Part shown: one piece after another, positions 15,681-23,545 of the stretch
How positions within the stretch are numbered: position 1 is the first letter of the stretch
How the letters are laid out: the number at the start of each line of letters is the position of its first letter
Assembly: GCF_002911665.1 (NCBI RefSeq)
Contig: NZ_MTBP01000001.1
Coordinates: 558,001 to 622,000 of the forward strand
DNA length: 64,000 bases
DNA from: Actinomadura rubteroloni
GTDB lineage: Bacteria > Actinomycetota > Actinomycetes > Streptosporangiales > Streptosporangiaceae
Direction: 5' to 3'
Notes under the pieces: model-generated
Database searches by the model: none
Seen by the model: only the letters and a program-made list of their open reading frames with translations
What the model was told of the DNA's origin: nothing
Program-made: the position numbers and the translations under genes

Positions 15681-16855
15681 TTCCATCCTTTCGTCAGGAC
15701 CCGGACGGCGCTCGCCCGAGCCATCGCCAGGAACGGGCCGGGATCGGCCCGGTCGAACCAGGCCGTCTCACCGGACGCCGCGAGCCCCCGGAAGCGGCCG
15801 AGCGCGCCCGGCGTGCGCAGCGCCCGCCGCAGGTACTGGTTCTCCACCACGAGCGTCCGGCCGTGCCGGGGGACGGACGGCGGCACCGCGCGGCCCGACG
15901 CGTCCAGGTGCAGGACGGCCGCGAGGTCCAGCCCGCGTCCGTCGGTGAACAGCCGGAACTGCGCGCCGAGCCGCGGGTTGACGTCCAGCAGCCGGTACAC
16001 GCCCGCCGCCGCGTCGTAGCGGAAGTCCAGGTCCACGACGCCGCGGCAGCCGAGCGCGCCCGCGATCCCGGTCGCCAGCTCGTCCAGCTTCGGGTTGTGG
16101 ACCCACTCGCCCGCGACGGTGTGGCCGGTGTGCTCGGGGTAGGCGACGTGCTTGCGTCCGGTCGCGCTGAACAGGCACGCGCCCGCGCGGTCGAAGTACG
16201 CCTGGTAGAACCAGTCGCCGCCGGGCGGGACGAGCCGCTGGAGCAGCAGCGGACCCGCCGCGTCCCCCGCCGCCGCGAACAACCGCTCGGCGTGCTCGGC
16301 GGAACGGACGAGCGTCGTGCTGCGGGCGCCCGGCGCCAGCAGCCACGGCCGCGCCCACTTGGCGATCAGCGGCAGGCCGAGCTTGGCGACCAGCTCGTCC
16401 AGATGGTCGCGCGACCCGGGCCGGTGGCACTCGGGGACGGCGATGCCTCGCCGCTCGCACGCGTCCGTCAGCGCGGCCTTGTCGGCGACGCGGCGCGGCG
16501 TCCCGGGCGGCGGCAGGACGAAGTGCGCGGCGAGGTCGTCGGCGTGCTCGGCCGTGAAGATCGCCGTGGCGTCGTCCAGCGGGACGAGCAGCGCACGCCG
16601 TCCGATGCGCTCGGCGTCGGCCGCGAGCCGCCGCAGCAGCGCGCCCGGCCGCGCGGCCGACGGCTCCCCGGGCATCCGCGACCGCAGATACCGGGACGCC
16701 GCCGACGGCTCGGGCCGTCCGGCCAGGTCGGCGTGGACGGCGACGCCGCCCCGGCCGAACGACCGGATCGCCCCGAGCGTCCCGTGGTGGAACGGGTTCG
16801 GATCGGTGCGCAGCAGCAGGACGGGCAGCTCGGGGTCCAGCACGGGCGGTCTCAT
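15677..16855 (-). CDS. ATP-grasp family enzyme
   Basis: A 392-residue protein with the ATP-grasp layout: an N-terminal alpha/beta domain, then DKAALTDACERRGIAVPE, the nucleotide-binding Lys strand GLPLIAKWARPW, a glycine-rich loop and the metal-binding strand RLLDVNPRLGAQFRLF, where Asp replaces the more common Glu. ATP-grasp enzymes join a carboxylate (as acyl phosphate) to an amine, thiol or hydroxyl group. Inside a polysaccharide operon this would allow amino-acid or peptide attachment to a sugar; that is inference. The start ATG overlaps the upstream stop (ATGA). Confidence 0.85.
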   Translation of the reverse strand: MRPPVLDPELPVLLLRTDPNPFHHGTLGAIRSFGRGGVAVHADLAGRPEPSAASRYLRSRMPGEPSAARPGALLRRLAADAERIGRRALLVPLDDATAIFTAEHADDLAAHFVLPPPGTPRRVADKAALTDACERRGIAVPECHRPGSRDHLDELVAKLGLPLIAKWARPWLLAPGARSTTLVRSAEHAERLFAAAGDAAGPLLLQRLVPPGGDWFYQAYFDRAGACLFSATGRKHVAYPEHTGHTVAGEWVHNPKLDELATGIAGALGCRGVVDLDFRYDAAAGVYRLLDVNPRLGAQFRLFTDGRGLDLAAVLHLDASGRAVPPSVPRHGRTLVVENQYLRRALRTPGALGRFRGLAASGETAWFDRADPGPFLAMARASAVRVLTKGWK

Positions 16856-17937
16856 TTCACGGGGGGCGCGCCGAAACCGGCGACGTCGAGGGTCAGGGCG
16901 GCGAGCGCGGCGTAGGTGACGTCCGCGTCGTAGGCGGTGGCGGCGCGGGCGGCGGCGACGCCCTCGGCGGCGGTGCGCGGGCAGTCGTCGGCGAGCCGTT
17001 CGGCGAGCGCGGCGGCGAGCGAGCGCGGGTCCTCGGGCGGGACGAGCGCGCCGACGTCCGGCGTGACGACCTCGGCGAGGCCCGGGACGTCGCTGGCGAC
17101 GACGGACCGTCCGGTGGCCATCGCCTCCAGCGCGACGAACGGCAGGCCCTCCCAGCGCGACGGCAGCACGACGACGTCCGCCGCGACCAGCCACGGCCGC
17201 GGATCGGCGACCGCCGGGACCGTGAGGACGCCGCGCGGGACCTTGCGGTCCGGCGTGCCGTCGCCGACGAGCGCGAGCCGCGCGTCCGGGCGGCGCGCGA
17301 CGACGCGCGGCCACGCCGAGAGCAGGACGTCCTGGCCCTTCTGCGGGGTCACGCGGCCGAGGCACAGCGCCAGCGGCCCGCCCCGGACGCCGAGGGCGCG
17401 GCGCGCGGCGGCCCGCTCGGCGTCGCCCGCGACCGCGAACCGCTTCAGGTCGACGCCGTTGCGGATCACGGCGTACCGCGCGTCCACCCCGGCGGCCCGG
17501 CCGCGCTCCAGCTCGCCGTCGCCGACGCAGATGATCCGGTCGGCGCGGCGCGCGGCCCGCCGCTCCCACAGCAGCGCCGCGACCGAGCACATGCCCTGCG
17601 CGGGGTACCAGGACCAGCCGTGCGGCTGGAACAGAACGGTCGCGTCCAGCCCGGCGAGCCGTCCGGCCAGGCCCGCCTTGGACGAGTGCAGATGCACGAC
17701 GTCCGGCGTGACCTCGTCCACCACCCGCCGCAGCGCCCGGACCTCGCGCCACACCGACCGCGTCGGCGACCGCCGCGCGGGCCAGAGGCGGTGCGCGTCC
17801 CCGACGTGGTCGGCGAGCGGGCCGTCCGGGCAGGCGACGGTGACCTCGAACCCGCGCGCGGCCTGGTCGGCGACGGCCGCCGCGACGTACGCCGCGACCC
17901 CGCCGACCGTCGGCTGCGCCACATGCAGCACCCTCAC
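16852..17937 (-). CDS. Family-4 glycosyltransferase (polysaccharide operon)
   Basis: The 361-residue GT-B enzyme begins RVLHVAQPTVGGVAAYVA, the acceptor-side glycine loop. VHLHSSKAGLAGRLAG and QPHGWSWYPAQG follow in the N-domain, and the donor domain has CLGRVTPQKGQDVLLSAW and the E-x7-E block SRWEGLPFVALEAMATGRSV. It would add a sugar to the lipid-linked repeat unit on the cytoplasmic side. GTG 17937 gives a GTGA overlap with the upstream stop; GTG 17943 is also in frame. Both neighbours overlap it by four bases, so translation is coupled throughout. Confidence 0.88.
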   Translation of the reverse strand: MRVLHVAQPTVGGVAAYVAAAVADQAARGFEVTVACPDGPLADHVGDAHRLWPARRSPTRSVWREVRALRRVVDEVTPDVVHLHSSKAGLAGRLAGLDATVLFQPHGWSWYPAQGMCSVAALLWERRAARRADRIICVGDGELERGRAAGVDARYAVIRNGVDLKRFAVAGDAERAAARRALGVRGGPLALCLGRVTPQKGQDVLLSAWPRVVARRPDARLALVGDGTPDRKVPRGVLTVPAVADPRPWLVAADVVVLPSRWEGLPFVALEAMATGRSVVASDVPGLAEVVTPDVGALVPPEDPRSLAAALAERLADDCPRTAAEGVAAARAATAYDADVTYAALAALTLDVAGFGAPPVK

Positions 17938-18563
17938 GGCCACACCGGCTCACGCGAGAGGGGCGCGGCGGGCGCGGGCCTGCGGCGGCGCGACGGCCGC
18001 AGCCCGGCCAGCGACACCAGGCCCGCCAGCAGCACGCCGACGGCCGTGCCGACGGCCACGTCCAGCGGGCCGCGCGGCGCCGCCGGGACGAGCGGCGGCG
18101 CGGCGTCGTTCATCAGCGTCGGCCGCACGCCGGTCTCGCGGCGCCGCACCTCGCCGAACCGGACGAGCGCGTCGGCCGCCGCGTTGGCGTAGGCGGCGGC
18201 GCGCTCGGGCGACGGGTCGGTGCCGGTGATCCGGATGAGCGGCGCGTCCGGCGAGGTGGACGCGCGCAGCTTGCCCTGCGCGGCGGCGGGCACCCCACCC
18301 CCCGCGCGCTCGCCCGGCCACGGACGCTCCGACCAGCGCAGCGTCTCCGGCAGCGTCGCGAGCCGGCCGTAGGCCTGGGCGAAGTTCACCCCGGCCGGTC
18401 CGGCGCCGGCGTCGTCGACGACGATGACGTGCGCCGTCGCCGCGTACTCGGGCGTCCGCAGCAGCGCGTACCCCGCGCCGGTCGCGGTGCCCGCGAGGAT
18501 CAGCGACGCGGCGAGACCGCCGCGCCGGACGAGACTTCGGGCAGTTCCCCGGTAGTGGGCCAT
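17934..18563 (-). CDS. Wzz-like chain-length/polysaccharide co-polymerase protein
   Basis: The 209-residue product has a basic N-terminus and a first membrane helix at about 15-34 (LAASLILAGTATGAGYALL). An extracytoplasmic helical region with ATAHVIVVDD, SPDAPLIRITGTDPSPERAA and a conserved-looking ANAAADALV follows. A second helix lies at about 172-192, ahead of a short basic tail. This is the Wzz/capsular co-polymerase layout without the cytoplasmic tyrosine kinase seen in BY-kinases. It would set polymer length with the Wzy-like protein of the same operon. The ATG at 18563 has AAGGCGGA upstream and overlaps the preceding gene by 64 bp. Confidence 0.8.
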   Translation of the reverse strand: MAHYRGTARSLVRRGGLAASLILAGTATGAGYALLRTPEYAATAHVIVVDDAGAGPAGVNFAQAYGRLATLPETLRWSERPWPGERAGGGVPAAAQGKLRASTSPDAPLIRITGTDPSPERAAAYANAAADALVRFGEVRRRETGVRPTLMNDAAPPLVPAAPRGPLDVAVGTAVGVLLAGLVSLAGLRPSRRRRPAPAAPLSREPVWP

Positions 18564-19684
18564 GGAGTCGATCCGCCTTCCGCTGGGGCCGGGCCGGTCG
18601 AGGGGCCGGTGAAAACGCCGGTGTAGAGGTGGGCGAGCGCCCGCGCGTGCTCGCCGATGTCGTAGGTCGCGACGGCCGCCGGGACGGGCAGCCGCACCGC
18701 GTCCGGGACGGGGAAGCGCGCGAGCGCCTCCCGGAACGCCGCCGGGTCCGCCGGGACGCGCCGCGCGTGCGGGGCGAGCCGGGCGGGCAGGTCGTCCAGC
18801 GCCGGGCACGTCGTGTAGACGACGGGCAGGCCGGCCGCCATCGCCTCCACGACGCCGAGCCCGAACGTCTCCTGCCGGGACGGCGTCGCGTACACGTCCA
18901 TCGCGGCGAGCGCGCCCGCGACGTCGCCGGTCTCGCCGCGGAACACCACGCGGGGGCCGACGCCGAGGCGCCAGGCGAGACGTTCCAGGGCGCGGCGCTC
19001 GGGGCCGTCGCCGACGATCAGGAGCCGTCCGCCGGGCAGGCCGGCGAACGCGCGGATCAGGACGTCCACGCGCTTGCCCGGGACGAGCCGTCCCGCGCAG
19101 CCGTAGACGGGCTCGCGGGGCGGGACGCCGAGTTCGGCGCGCAGCGCGGCGCGGCGGCCCGGGTCGAAGGCGAACGCGGTGGCGTCGATGCCGTTCGGGA
19201 TGACGACGACGTCCCGGACGCCCCACTCGCGCAGCCGGTCGGCGACCGTCGGGGACACCGCGACCGTCACCGCGCCGAGCCTCTCGGTCGACCGGTAGAT
19301 GAGGCGGACGCCCGTCGTCGCGCGCCGTCCCTCGATCTCGCCCGCGCCGAGCGAGTGCTCGGTCGCGATGATCCGGCGGACCCCGGCGAGCCGCGCCGCG
19401 ACCCGTCCGTACACGCACGCCCGGTACAGGTGGGTGTGGACGGCGTCGAACCGCCGCGACCGCATCAGCCGGACGAGACGCGGCAGGGCCGTCAGGTCCC
19501 GGTTCCCGCGCATCCCGAGTTCGTGGACGGGCACGCCGAGCGCGCGGATCTCGTCCGCGACCGGGCCGCCGCCGGTGAGCGAGACGACCTCGCACTCCAC
19601 CGGCAGGCGCCGCACCAGCCCGGCGAGCTGCCGCTCCGCGCCGCCGCGTCCGAGTCCCGTGATGACCTGCAGCACCCGGGTCAT
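18500..19684 (-). CDS. Family-4 glycosyltransferase (polysaccharide operon)
   Basis: A 394-residue GT-B enzyme: RVLQVITGLGRGGAERQLAG at the N-terminus, HTHLYRACVYGRVAARLAG, VIPNGIDATAF in the inter-domain linker, GCAGRLVPGKRVDVLIRAF and the donor-site block SRQETFGLGVVEAMAAGLPV. It resembles retaining glycosyltransferases of exopolysaccharide clusters. The last 40 residues are Pro/Ser-rich and coincide with the region overlapping the Wzz-like gene, so the C-terminal tail may be dispensable. ATG 19684 overlaps the stop of the deacetylase gene. Confidence 0.88.
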   Translation of the reverse strand: MTRVLQVITGLGRGGAERQLAGLVRRLPVECEVVSLTGGGPVADEIRALGVPVHELGMRGNRDLTALPRLVRLMRSRRFDAVHTHLYRACVYGRVAARLAGVRRIIATEHSLGAGEIEGRRATTGVRLIYRSTERLGAVTVAVSPTVADRLREWGVRDVVVIPNGIDATAFAFDPGRRAALRAELGVPPREPVYGCAGRLVPGKRVDVLIRAFAGLPGGRLLIVGDGPERRALERLAWRLGVGPRVVFRGETGDVAGALAAMDVYATPSRQETFGLGVVEAMAAGLPVVYTTCPALDDLPARLAPHARRVPADPAAFREALARFPVPDAVRLPVPAAVATYDIGEHARALAHLYTGVFTGPSTGPAPAEGGSTPWPTTGELPEVSSGAAVSPRR

Positions 19685-20385
19685 ACGCGCACCCGCCACT
19701 GGAGTTCGTGGCGGCGGAGCTTGGCGTGCAGCCGCAGCCGCCGGTCGCGCTCGCCGACGTAGGTCCGGGCCAGCGCGTGCCGCGACCCGAACGACGGACG
19801 GATCGCGCACGCGTAGTCGTACCCCGCGCACCGCGCCGCCGTGACCTCCCGCAGCCCCGCGTGCCCGTACGGGTAGGCGAAGCCGGTGACGGGAGCGCCG
19901 AGGACGTCCTCCAGCGCGGTGCGGCTCGCCGCCAGTTCGTCGTCCATCTCTTTCGTGGACAGGCCGGTCAGCGACACGTGCCGCCGTCCGTGCGACGCGA
20001 CCTCCATCCCGAGGTCGTGGACGGCCGCGAGCTGCTCGGCGGTGAGGAGGTTCTTGCGCGGCCCGGTGTCCCACGCGTTGTGCCCGCCGAGCCGTTCGGA
20101 CAGCGCGAACACCGTCGCGGTGAACCCGAGCCGGACGAGCACCGGCACGACGCGGGTCGCGAAGTCGGCGTACCCGTCGTCGAAGGTGAGCCCGACGAGG
20201 CCGCGCGCGGTGCCGTCCCGCTGCGCGGCGAGCAGCTCGCGGACGCTCACGCCGCGCAGGCCGCGCGCGGCGAGCCACTTGAGCTGTCTCTCGAAGCGCG
20301 GCGGGGTGATCGTGACGAGGTGCGGGTCGTCCTCGTAGTAGTCCACCGAGTGGTACATCAGCACCAGCGGCATGGGCGGGGTCAT
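19681..20385 (-). CDS. Polysaccharide deacetylase (NodB/CE4 domain)
   Basis: The 234-residue product is a single CE4 domain without a signal peptide. The catalytic motifs are LTFDDGYADF (Asp-Asp), SHGRRHVSL (H-x3-H metal site) and FAYPYGHAG. CE4 enzymes remove N-acetyl groups from GlcNAc-type sugars. The lack of a signal peptide suggests action on cytoplasmic lipid-linked intermediates or non-classical localisation, rather than on finished polymer. A deacetylated amine would be a natural acceptor for the ATP-grasp enzyme of the same operon (inference). It overlaps both neighbours by ATGA. Confidence 0.88.
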   Translation of the reverse strand: MTPPMPLVLMYHSVDYYEDDPHLVTITPPRFERQLKWLAARGLRGVSVRELLAAQRDGTARGLVGLTFDDGYADFATRVVPVLVRLGFTATVFALSERLGGHNAWDTGPRKNLLTAEQLAAVHDLGMEVASHGRRHVSLTGLSTKEMDDELAASRTALEDVLGAPVTGFAYPYGHAGLREVTAARCAGYDYACAIRPSFGSRHALARTYVGERDRRLRLHAKLRRHELQWRVRV

Positions 20386-22199
20386 CGGAGTCCTTCCGTG
20401 CGGCGGGCGAAGCGGGACGGCGGCCGGAGCACGGCCGCCCGGGGCAGCGCGACGAGAGCGAAGACGGTGAGCACCGCGAGCCCGCCGAGCAGGGCGGCGG
20501 GCAGGGGCGCGGCGACGGCGTCGCGCGCCGCGAGCCCGGCCGCGCACGCGGCGACGGCCGCGACGGCGAGCCGGGCGAGCCCGCGCGCGAGCACCCGGAA
20601 CCGGATCCGCGCGACGCGCGCGCGGACCCCGGCGAGCATGAGCAGCGCCCCGGCGGTGATCCCGGCGGCGTTGGCGGCGGCGAGCGCGGGGGCGCCCCAG
20701 AGCCGGACGCCGAGCACGCCGACCGCGACCGTCACGGCCAGGCCGCAGGCGGTGGCGAGCGCGGGCCGCCACATCGGGCCGCGCCGGGCGAAGAACGCGC
20801 GCGCCGCGACGCCGACCATCGTCTGGCCCCACAGCCCGAGCGCGTAGACGCGGAGGATGCGCGCGGTGCCGTCGGCGGCGTCCGCGCCGAACGCGCCGTG
20901 CCGGAACAGCAGCGCGACGACGTCCCCGCCGCACGCCACGAGGAACGCGGTCGCGGCGAGCACCAGGGCGCTGACGTGCAGGATGTCGTTCTCGACGCGG
21001 TCGCGGACCGCGCGCGCGTCGTCCTCGGCGGACGCCAGCGCGAGGCGGGGGAACGTCACCGTCACGACGAGCAGCGACAGCACCATCGGGACCTGCGCGA
21101 CCTTCTGCGCGTAGTTCAGCTCCGAGATCGTCCCGGCGGCGAGCCCGGCGCCGAGGAAACGCTCGACGAACACCTGCGCCTGCCGGGCGAGCGTGAACAC
21201 CGCGACGGACGCGACGGCGGCGGGCAGCAGCGCGGTCGCCGGGGACGGCAGCGCGCGCGGCGCGGGACGCAGGCACCGGACGAACGCCGGGAGCTGCGCC
21301 AGCACCATGAACACGCTGCCCAGCGCGACGCCGACCGCCGCGCTCAGCACGCCCCAGCGGTCCCGCAGCAGCAGGATCGACGCGATGATCCCCGCGTTGT
21401 AGGCCAGGTAGATCGCGGCGGGCGGGCCGAACCGTCCGTGGGCGCGCAGCGTCGCGCTCATGAACCCGGCGACGCCGAACATCACGACCGTCACGGCGGC
21501 GGCGCGGACGCAGCGGACCGCGTCGTCGGGCGAGGCCAGGCCCGGCGCGAGCGCCGCGACCAGCGCCGGGGCGCCGAGCGCCAGCGCGCCCGCGACGACC
21601 GACAGCACGCCGACCAGCGGCGGCAGGACGGCGGCGGCGAGCGGCCGGGCACTGCCCCGATCGCGGAGCGCACGCGTCACCAGCGGGACGGCCAGCAACG
21701 CCATCGCGTCCTCGATGAGCAGCGGCGACGCCGTCTCGGGGATCATCCACCCGATGAGGAACGCGTCGGTGTCGCGCCCCGCGCCGAACGTGTGCGCCAT
21801 GATCAGGTCGCGGACGAACCCGAGCCCCGTTCCACCCGCGACGAGCACGGCGCTCAGCGCGGCGGCCCGCCCGACCGAAACCCGCCGAACAGCCGGCTGT
21901 GTGTCCCGCGAGCCTGCGGCGCGCTCTGAGCCGCGCGCTTCCTTCGTCGCGTGCTCGCTCGTCCCTCGCTCCGCGCGCTCCTCAGTCCAGCGCGCGGCGC
22001 GCGCCTCCAGCTCGCGCTGTGTTTCCCGCGAGCCTGCGGCGCGCTCTGAGCCGCGCGCTTCCTTCGTCGCGTGCTCGCTCGTTCCTCGCTCCGCGCGCTC
22101 CTCAGTCCAGCGCGCGGCGCGCGCCTCCGGCTCGCGCTGTGCTTCCCGCGGGCCTGCGGTCTCCCGGGCGCCTGTGGCGTGCGCTTCGGGCGCGGTCAT
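20382..22199 (-). CDS. MurJ/Wzx-like lipid-linked oligosaccharide flippase with duplicated N-terminal tail
   Basis: A 605-residue protein. The last about 500 residues are a MurJ/MviN-type (MOP superfamily) membrane domain with 13-14 helices: LVAGGTGLGFVRDLIMAHTF at helix 1, GWMIPETASPLLIEDAM, and GVAARAFFARRGPMWRPAL in the middle. The first about 105 residues are soluble, highly charged (Glu, Arg, Ala) and contain a 40-residue unit repeated twice with a partial third copy. In this operon it would flip the repeat unit across the membrane. ATG 22199 overlaps the preceding stop. Confidence 0.85.
   Translation of the reverse strand: MTAPEAHATGARETAGPREAQREPEARAARWTEERAERGTSEHATKEARGSERAAGSRETQRELEARAARWTEERAERGTSEHATKEARGSERAAGSRDTQPAVRRVSVGRAAALSAVLVAGGTGLGFVRDLIMAHTFGAGRDTDAFLIGWMIPETASPLLIEDAMALLAVPLVTRALRDRGSARPLAAAVLPPLVGVLSVVAGALALGAPALVAALAPGLASPDDAVRCVRAAAVTVVMFGVAGFMSATLRAHGRFGPPAAIYLAYNAGIIASILLLRDRWGVLSAAVGVALGSVFMVLAQLPAFVRCLRPAPRALPSPATALLPAAVASVAVFTLARQAQVFVERFLGAGLAAGTISELNYAQKVAQVPMVLSLLVVTVTFPRLALASAEDDARAVRDRVENDILHVSALVLAATAFLVACGGDVVALLFRHGAFGADAADGTARILRVYALGLWGQTMVGVAARAFFARRGPMWRPALATACGLAVTVAVGVLGVRLWGAPALAAANAAGITAGALLMLAGVRARVARIRFRVLARGLARLAVAAVAACAAGLAARDAVAAPLPAALLGGLAVLTVFALVALPRAAVLRPPSRFARRTEGLR
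21901..22140. repeat. Two tandem 120-bp units inside the flippase gene
   Basis: 21901-22020 and 22021-22140 are identical at all but three positions, and a diverged partial third copy begins at 22141. The 120-bp length keeps the reading frame and encodes a 40-residue charged block (ARWTEERAERGTSEHATKEA in its centre). The near identity shows the duplication is recent or homogenised. Confidence 0.95.
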
Positions 22200-23545
22200 C
22201 GGGACTCCCCGGGTGGGTTGAGCGCGCGGACGGCGACGACGCCGAGCAGGACGCCGACCAGCACGGACGTCGGGCCGCCGAGGTCGGAGTACACGAAGTC
22301 CACGAGCAGCCAGGCCAGGAAGCCGGCCGACAGCCACCAGCCCGCGTCCACCGTCCGGCCGAGTTCGCGGTTGCGCCACAGGCCGCGCGCGAGCGCGCCG
22401 CCGAGCACCGCGAAGCCGCCGAGCCCGAGCAGGCCCTGCTCGCTGAGCAGCAGCAGATACTCGTCGTGCGGCGACAGCAGCGGCTGCCGGACGTAGCCGT
22501 TGACCTCGTCGGCCGTCTCCGCGCCGGACGACAGGTCCAGTGGCGCGTAGGTGTCGCGGAAGGCGGCGAAGTTCTTCGGGCCGACGCCGGTGACGGGGTG
22601 CGCGGCCCAGATGTCGCGGGCCGTGCCCCACAGGCCGTAGCGGTCGCTGACGGAGCGGTCCGGCGCGTCCACCGACGACGCGATGGAGCGCAGGCGCTGC
22701 CCGACCAGGTCCGCGCCGACGCCGAACCCGCCGACGAGCACGACCGCGAGCGCGACCGACCCGACGGCCGCGGCGATCAGCGCACGGCGGTCCCACAGCA
22801 GGAGCAGCACGGCGACGGCCGCCGCGAGCGCGATCCACGTCCCCCGGCTCAGCCCGGCGGCGAGCGCGGCGAGCAGGACGGCCAGCGCGGGCACCGCCGC
22901 CCACCGCACGCGCCGCGACCCGGCCAGCGCGAACGCGACCAGGACGAGGACGCCGAAGCTCGCGAGCGTGGACAGCGCCATGACGTCCAGCGACCCGAAC
23001 GTCCCGACCGCGCGGACCGGTTGCCCGCCGTACGACGCGCCGTGCCCGGACGCCGACTGCCACAGACCGAACAGAGCCTCACCGAGCGCGGTGACGAGCA
23101 CCGACCCGCCGATGACGGCGACGTCCCGGCGGTCCCGGACGGCCAGCACGACGGCCAGCGGGACGAGCACGAAGATCTGGACCGTCCGGACGAACCCCGG
23201 CAGGCTCGCCGCGACGTCCTGCGACGCGAGCGTCGCCACGCCCGCCGCGACGACCAGCGGCCCGAACGCCAGCGGCGCCCGGGACGGCAGCGCCCGCCGC
23301 CGCACGACCGCCAGCGTCACGACGGCGACGACGAGCACGGCGCTCACCGCGTCCGCGACCGTCGGGTCGCCGCCCTCGGGCGAGCGCGGGCCGGGCGGGA
23401 CGGCCGTCGCCAGCACCGTCGCCGCGACCAGCCAGCTCGGCCGCCGCCCGAGCCGCCGCAGCAGCGGGCGCAGCGGGCCGAGCGGCACCGGCCGGCGGGC
23501 GCGGGCGTGGCCGGGACGCGGCGGACGCAGCAGCGCGGTCGTCAT
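22196..23545 (-). CDS. O-antigen ligase/Wzy-polymerase-like membrane protein
   Basis: The 449-residue protein has about 11-12 membrane helices. The Wzy_C/WaaL-type signature lies in the large periplasmic loop near the C-terminal end: HPVTGVGPKNFAAFRDTYAP followed by SPHDEYLLLLSEQGLLGLGG. An upstream loop holds GLSRGTWIALAAA, another typical segment. In a cluster with flippase, Wzz and initiating transferase it most likely polymerises repeat units rather than ligating to lipid A, which actinomycetes lack. ATG 23545 overlaps the upstream stop (ATGA). Confidence 0.85.
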   Translation of the reverse strand: MTTALLRPPRPGHARARRPVPLGPLRPLLRRLGRRPSWLVAATVLATAVPPGPRSPEGGDPTVADAVSAVLVVAVVTLAVVRRRALPSRAPLAFGPLVVAAGVATLASQDVAASLPGFVRTVQIFVLVPLAVVLAVRDRRDVAVIGGSVLVTALGEALFGLWQSASGHGASYGGQPVRAVGTFGSLDVMALSTLASFGVLVLVAFALAGSRRVRWAAVPALAVLLAALAAGLSRGTWIALAAAVAVLLLLWDRRALIAAAVGSVALAVVLVGGFGVGADLVGQRLRSIASSVDAPDRSVSDRYGLWGTARDIWAAHPVTGVGPKNFAAFRDTYAPLDLSSGAETADEVNGYVRQPLLSPHDEYLLLLSEQGLLGLGGFAVLGGALARGLWRNRELGRTVDAGWWLSAGFLAWLLVDFVYSDLGGPTSVLVGVLLGVVAVRALNPPGESR

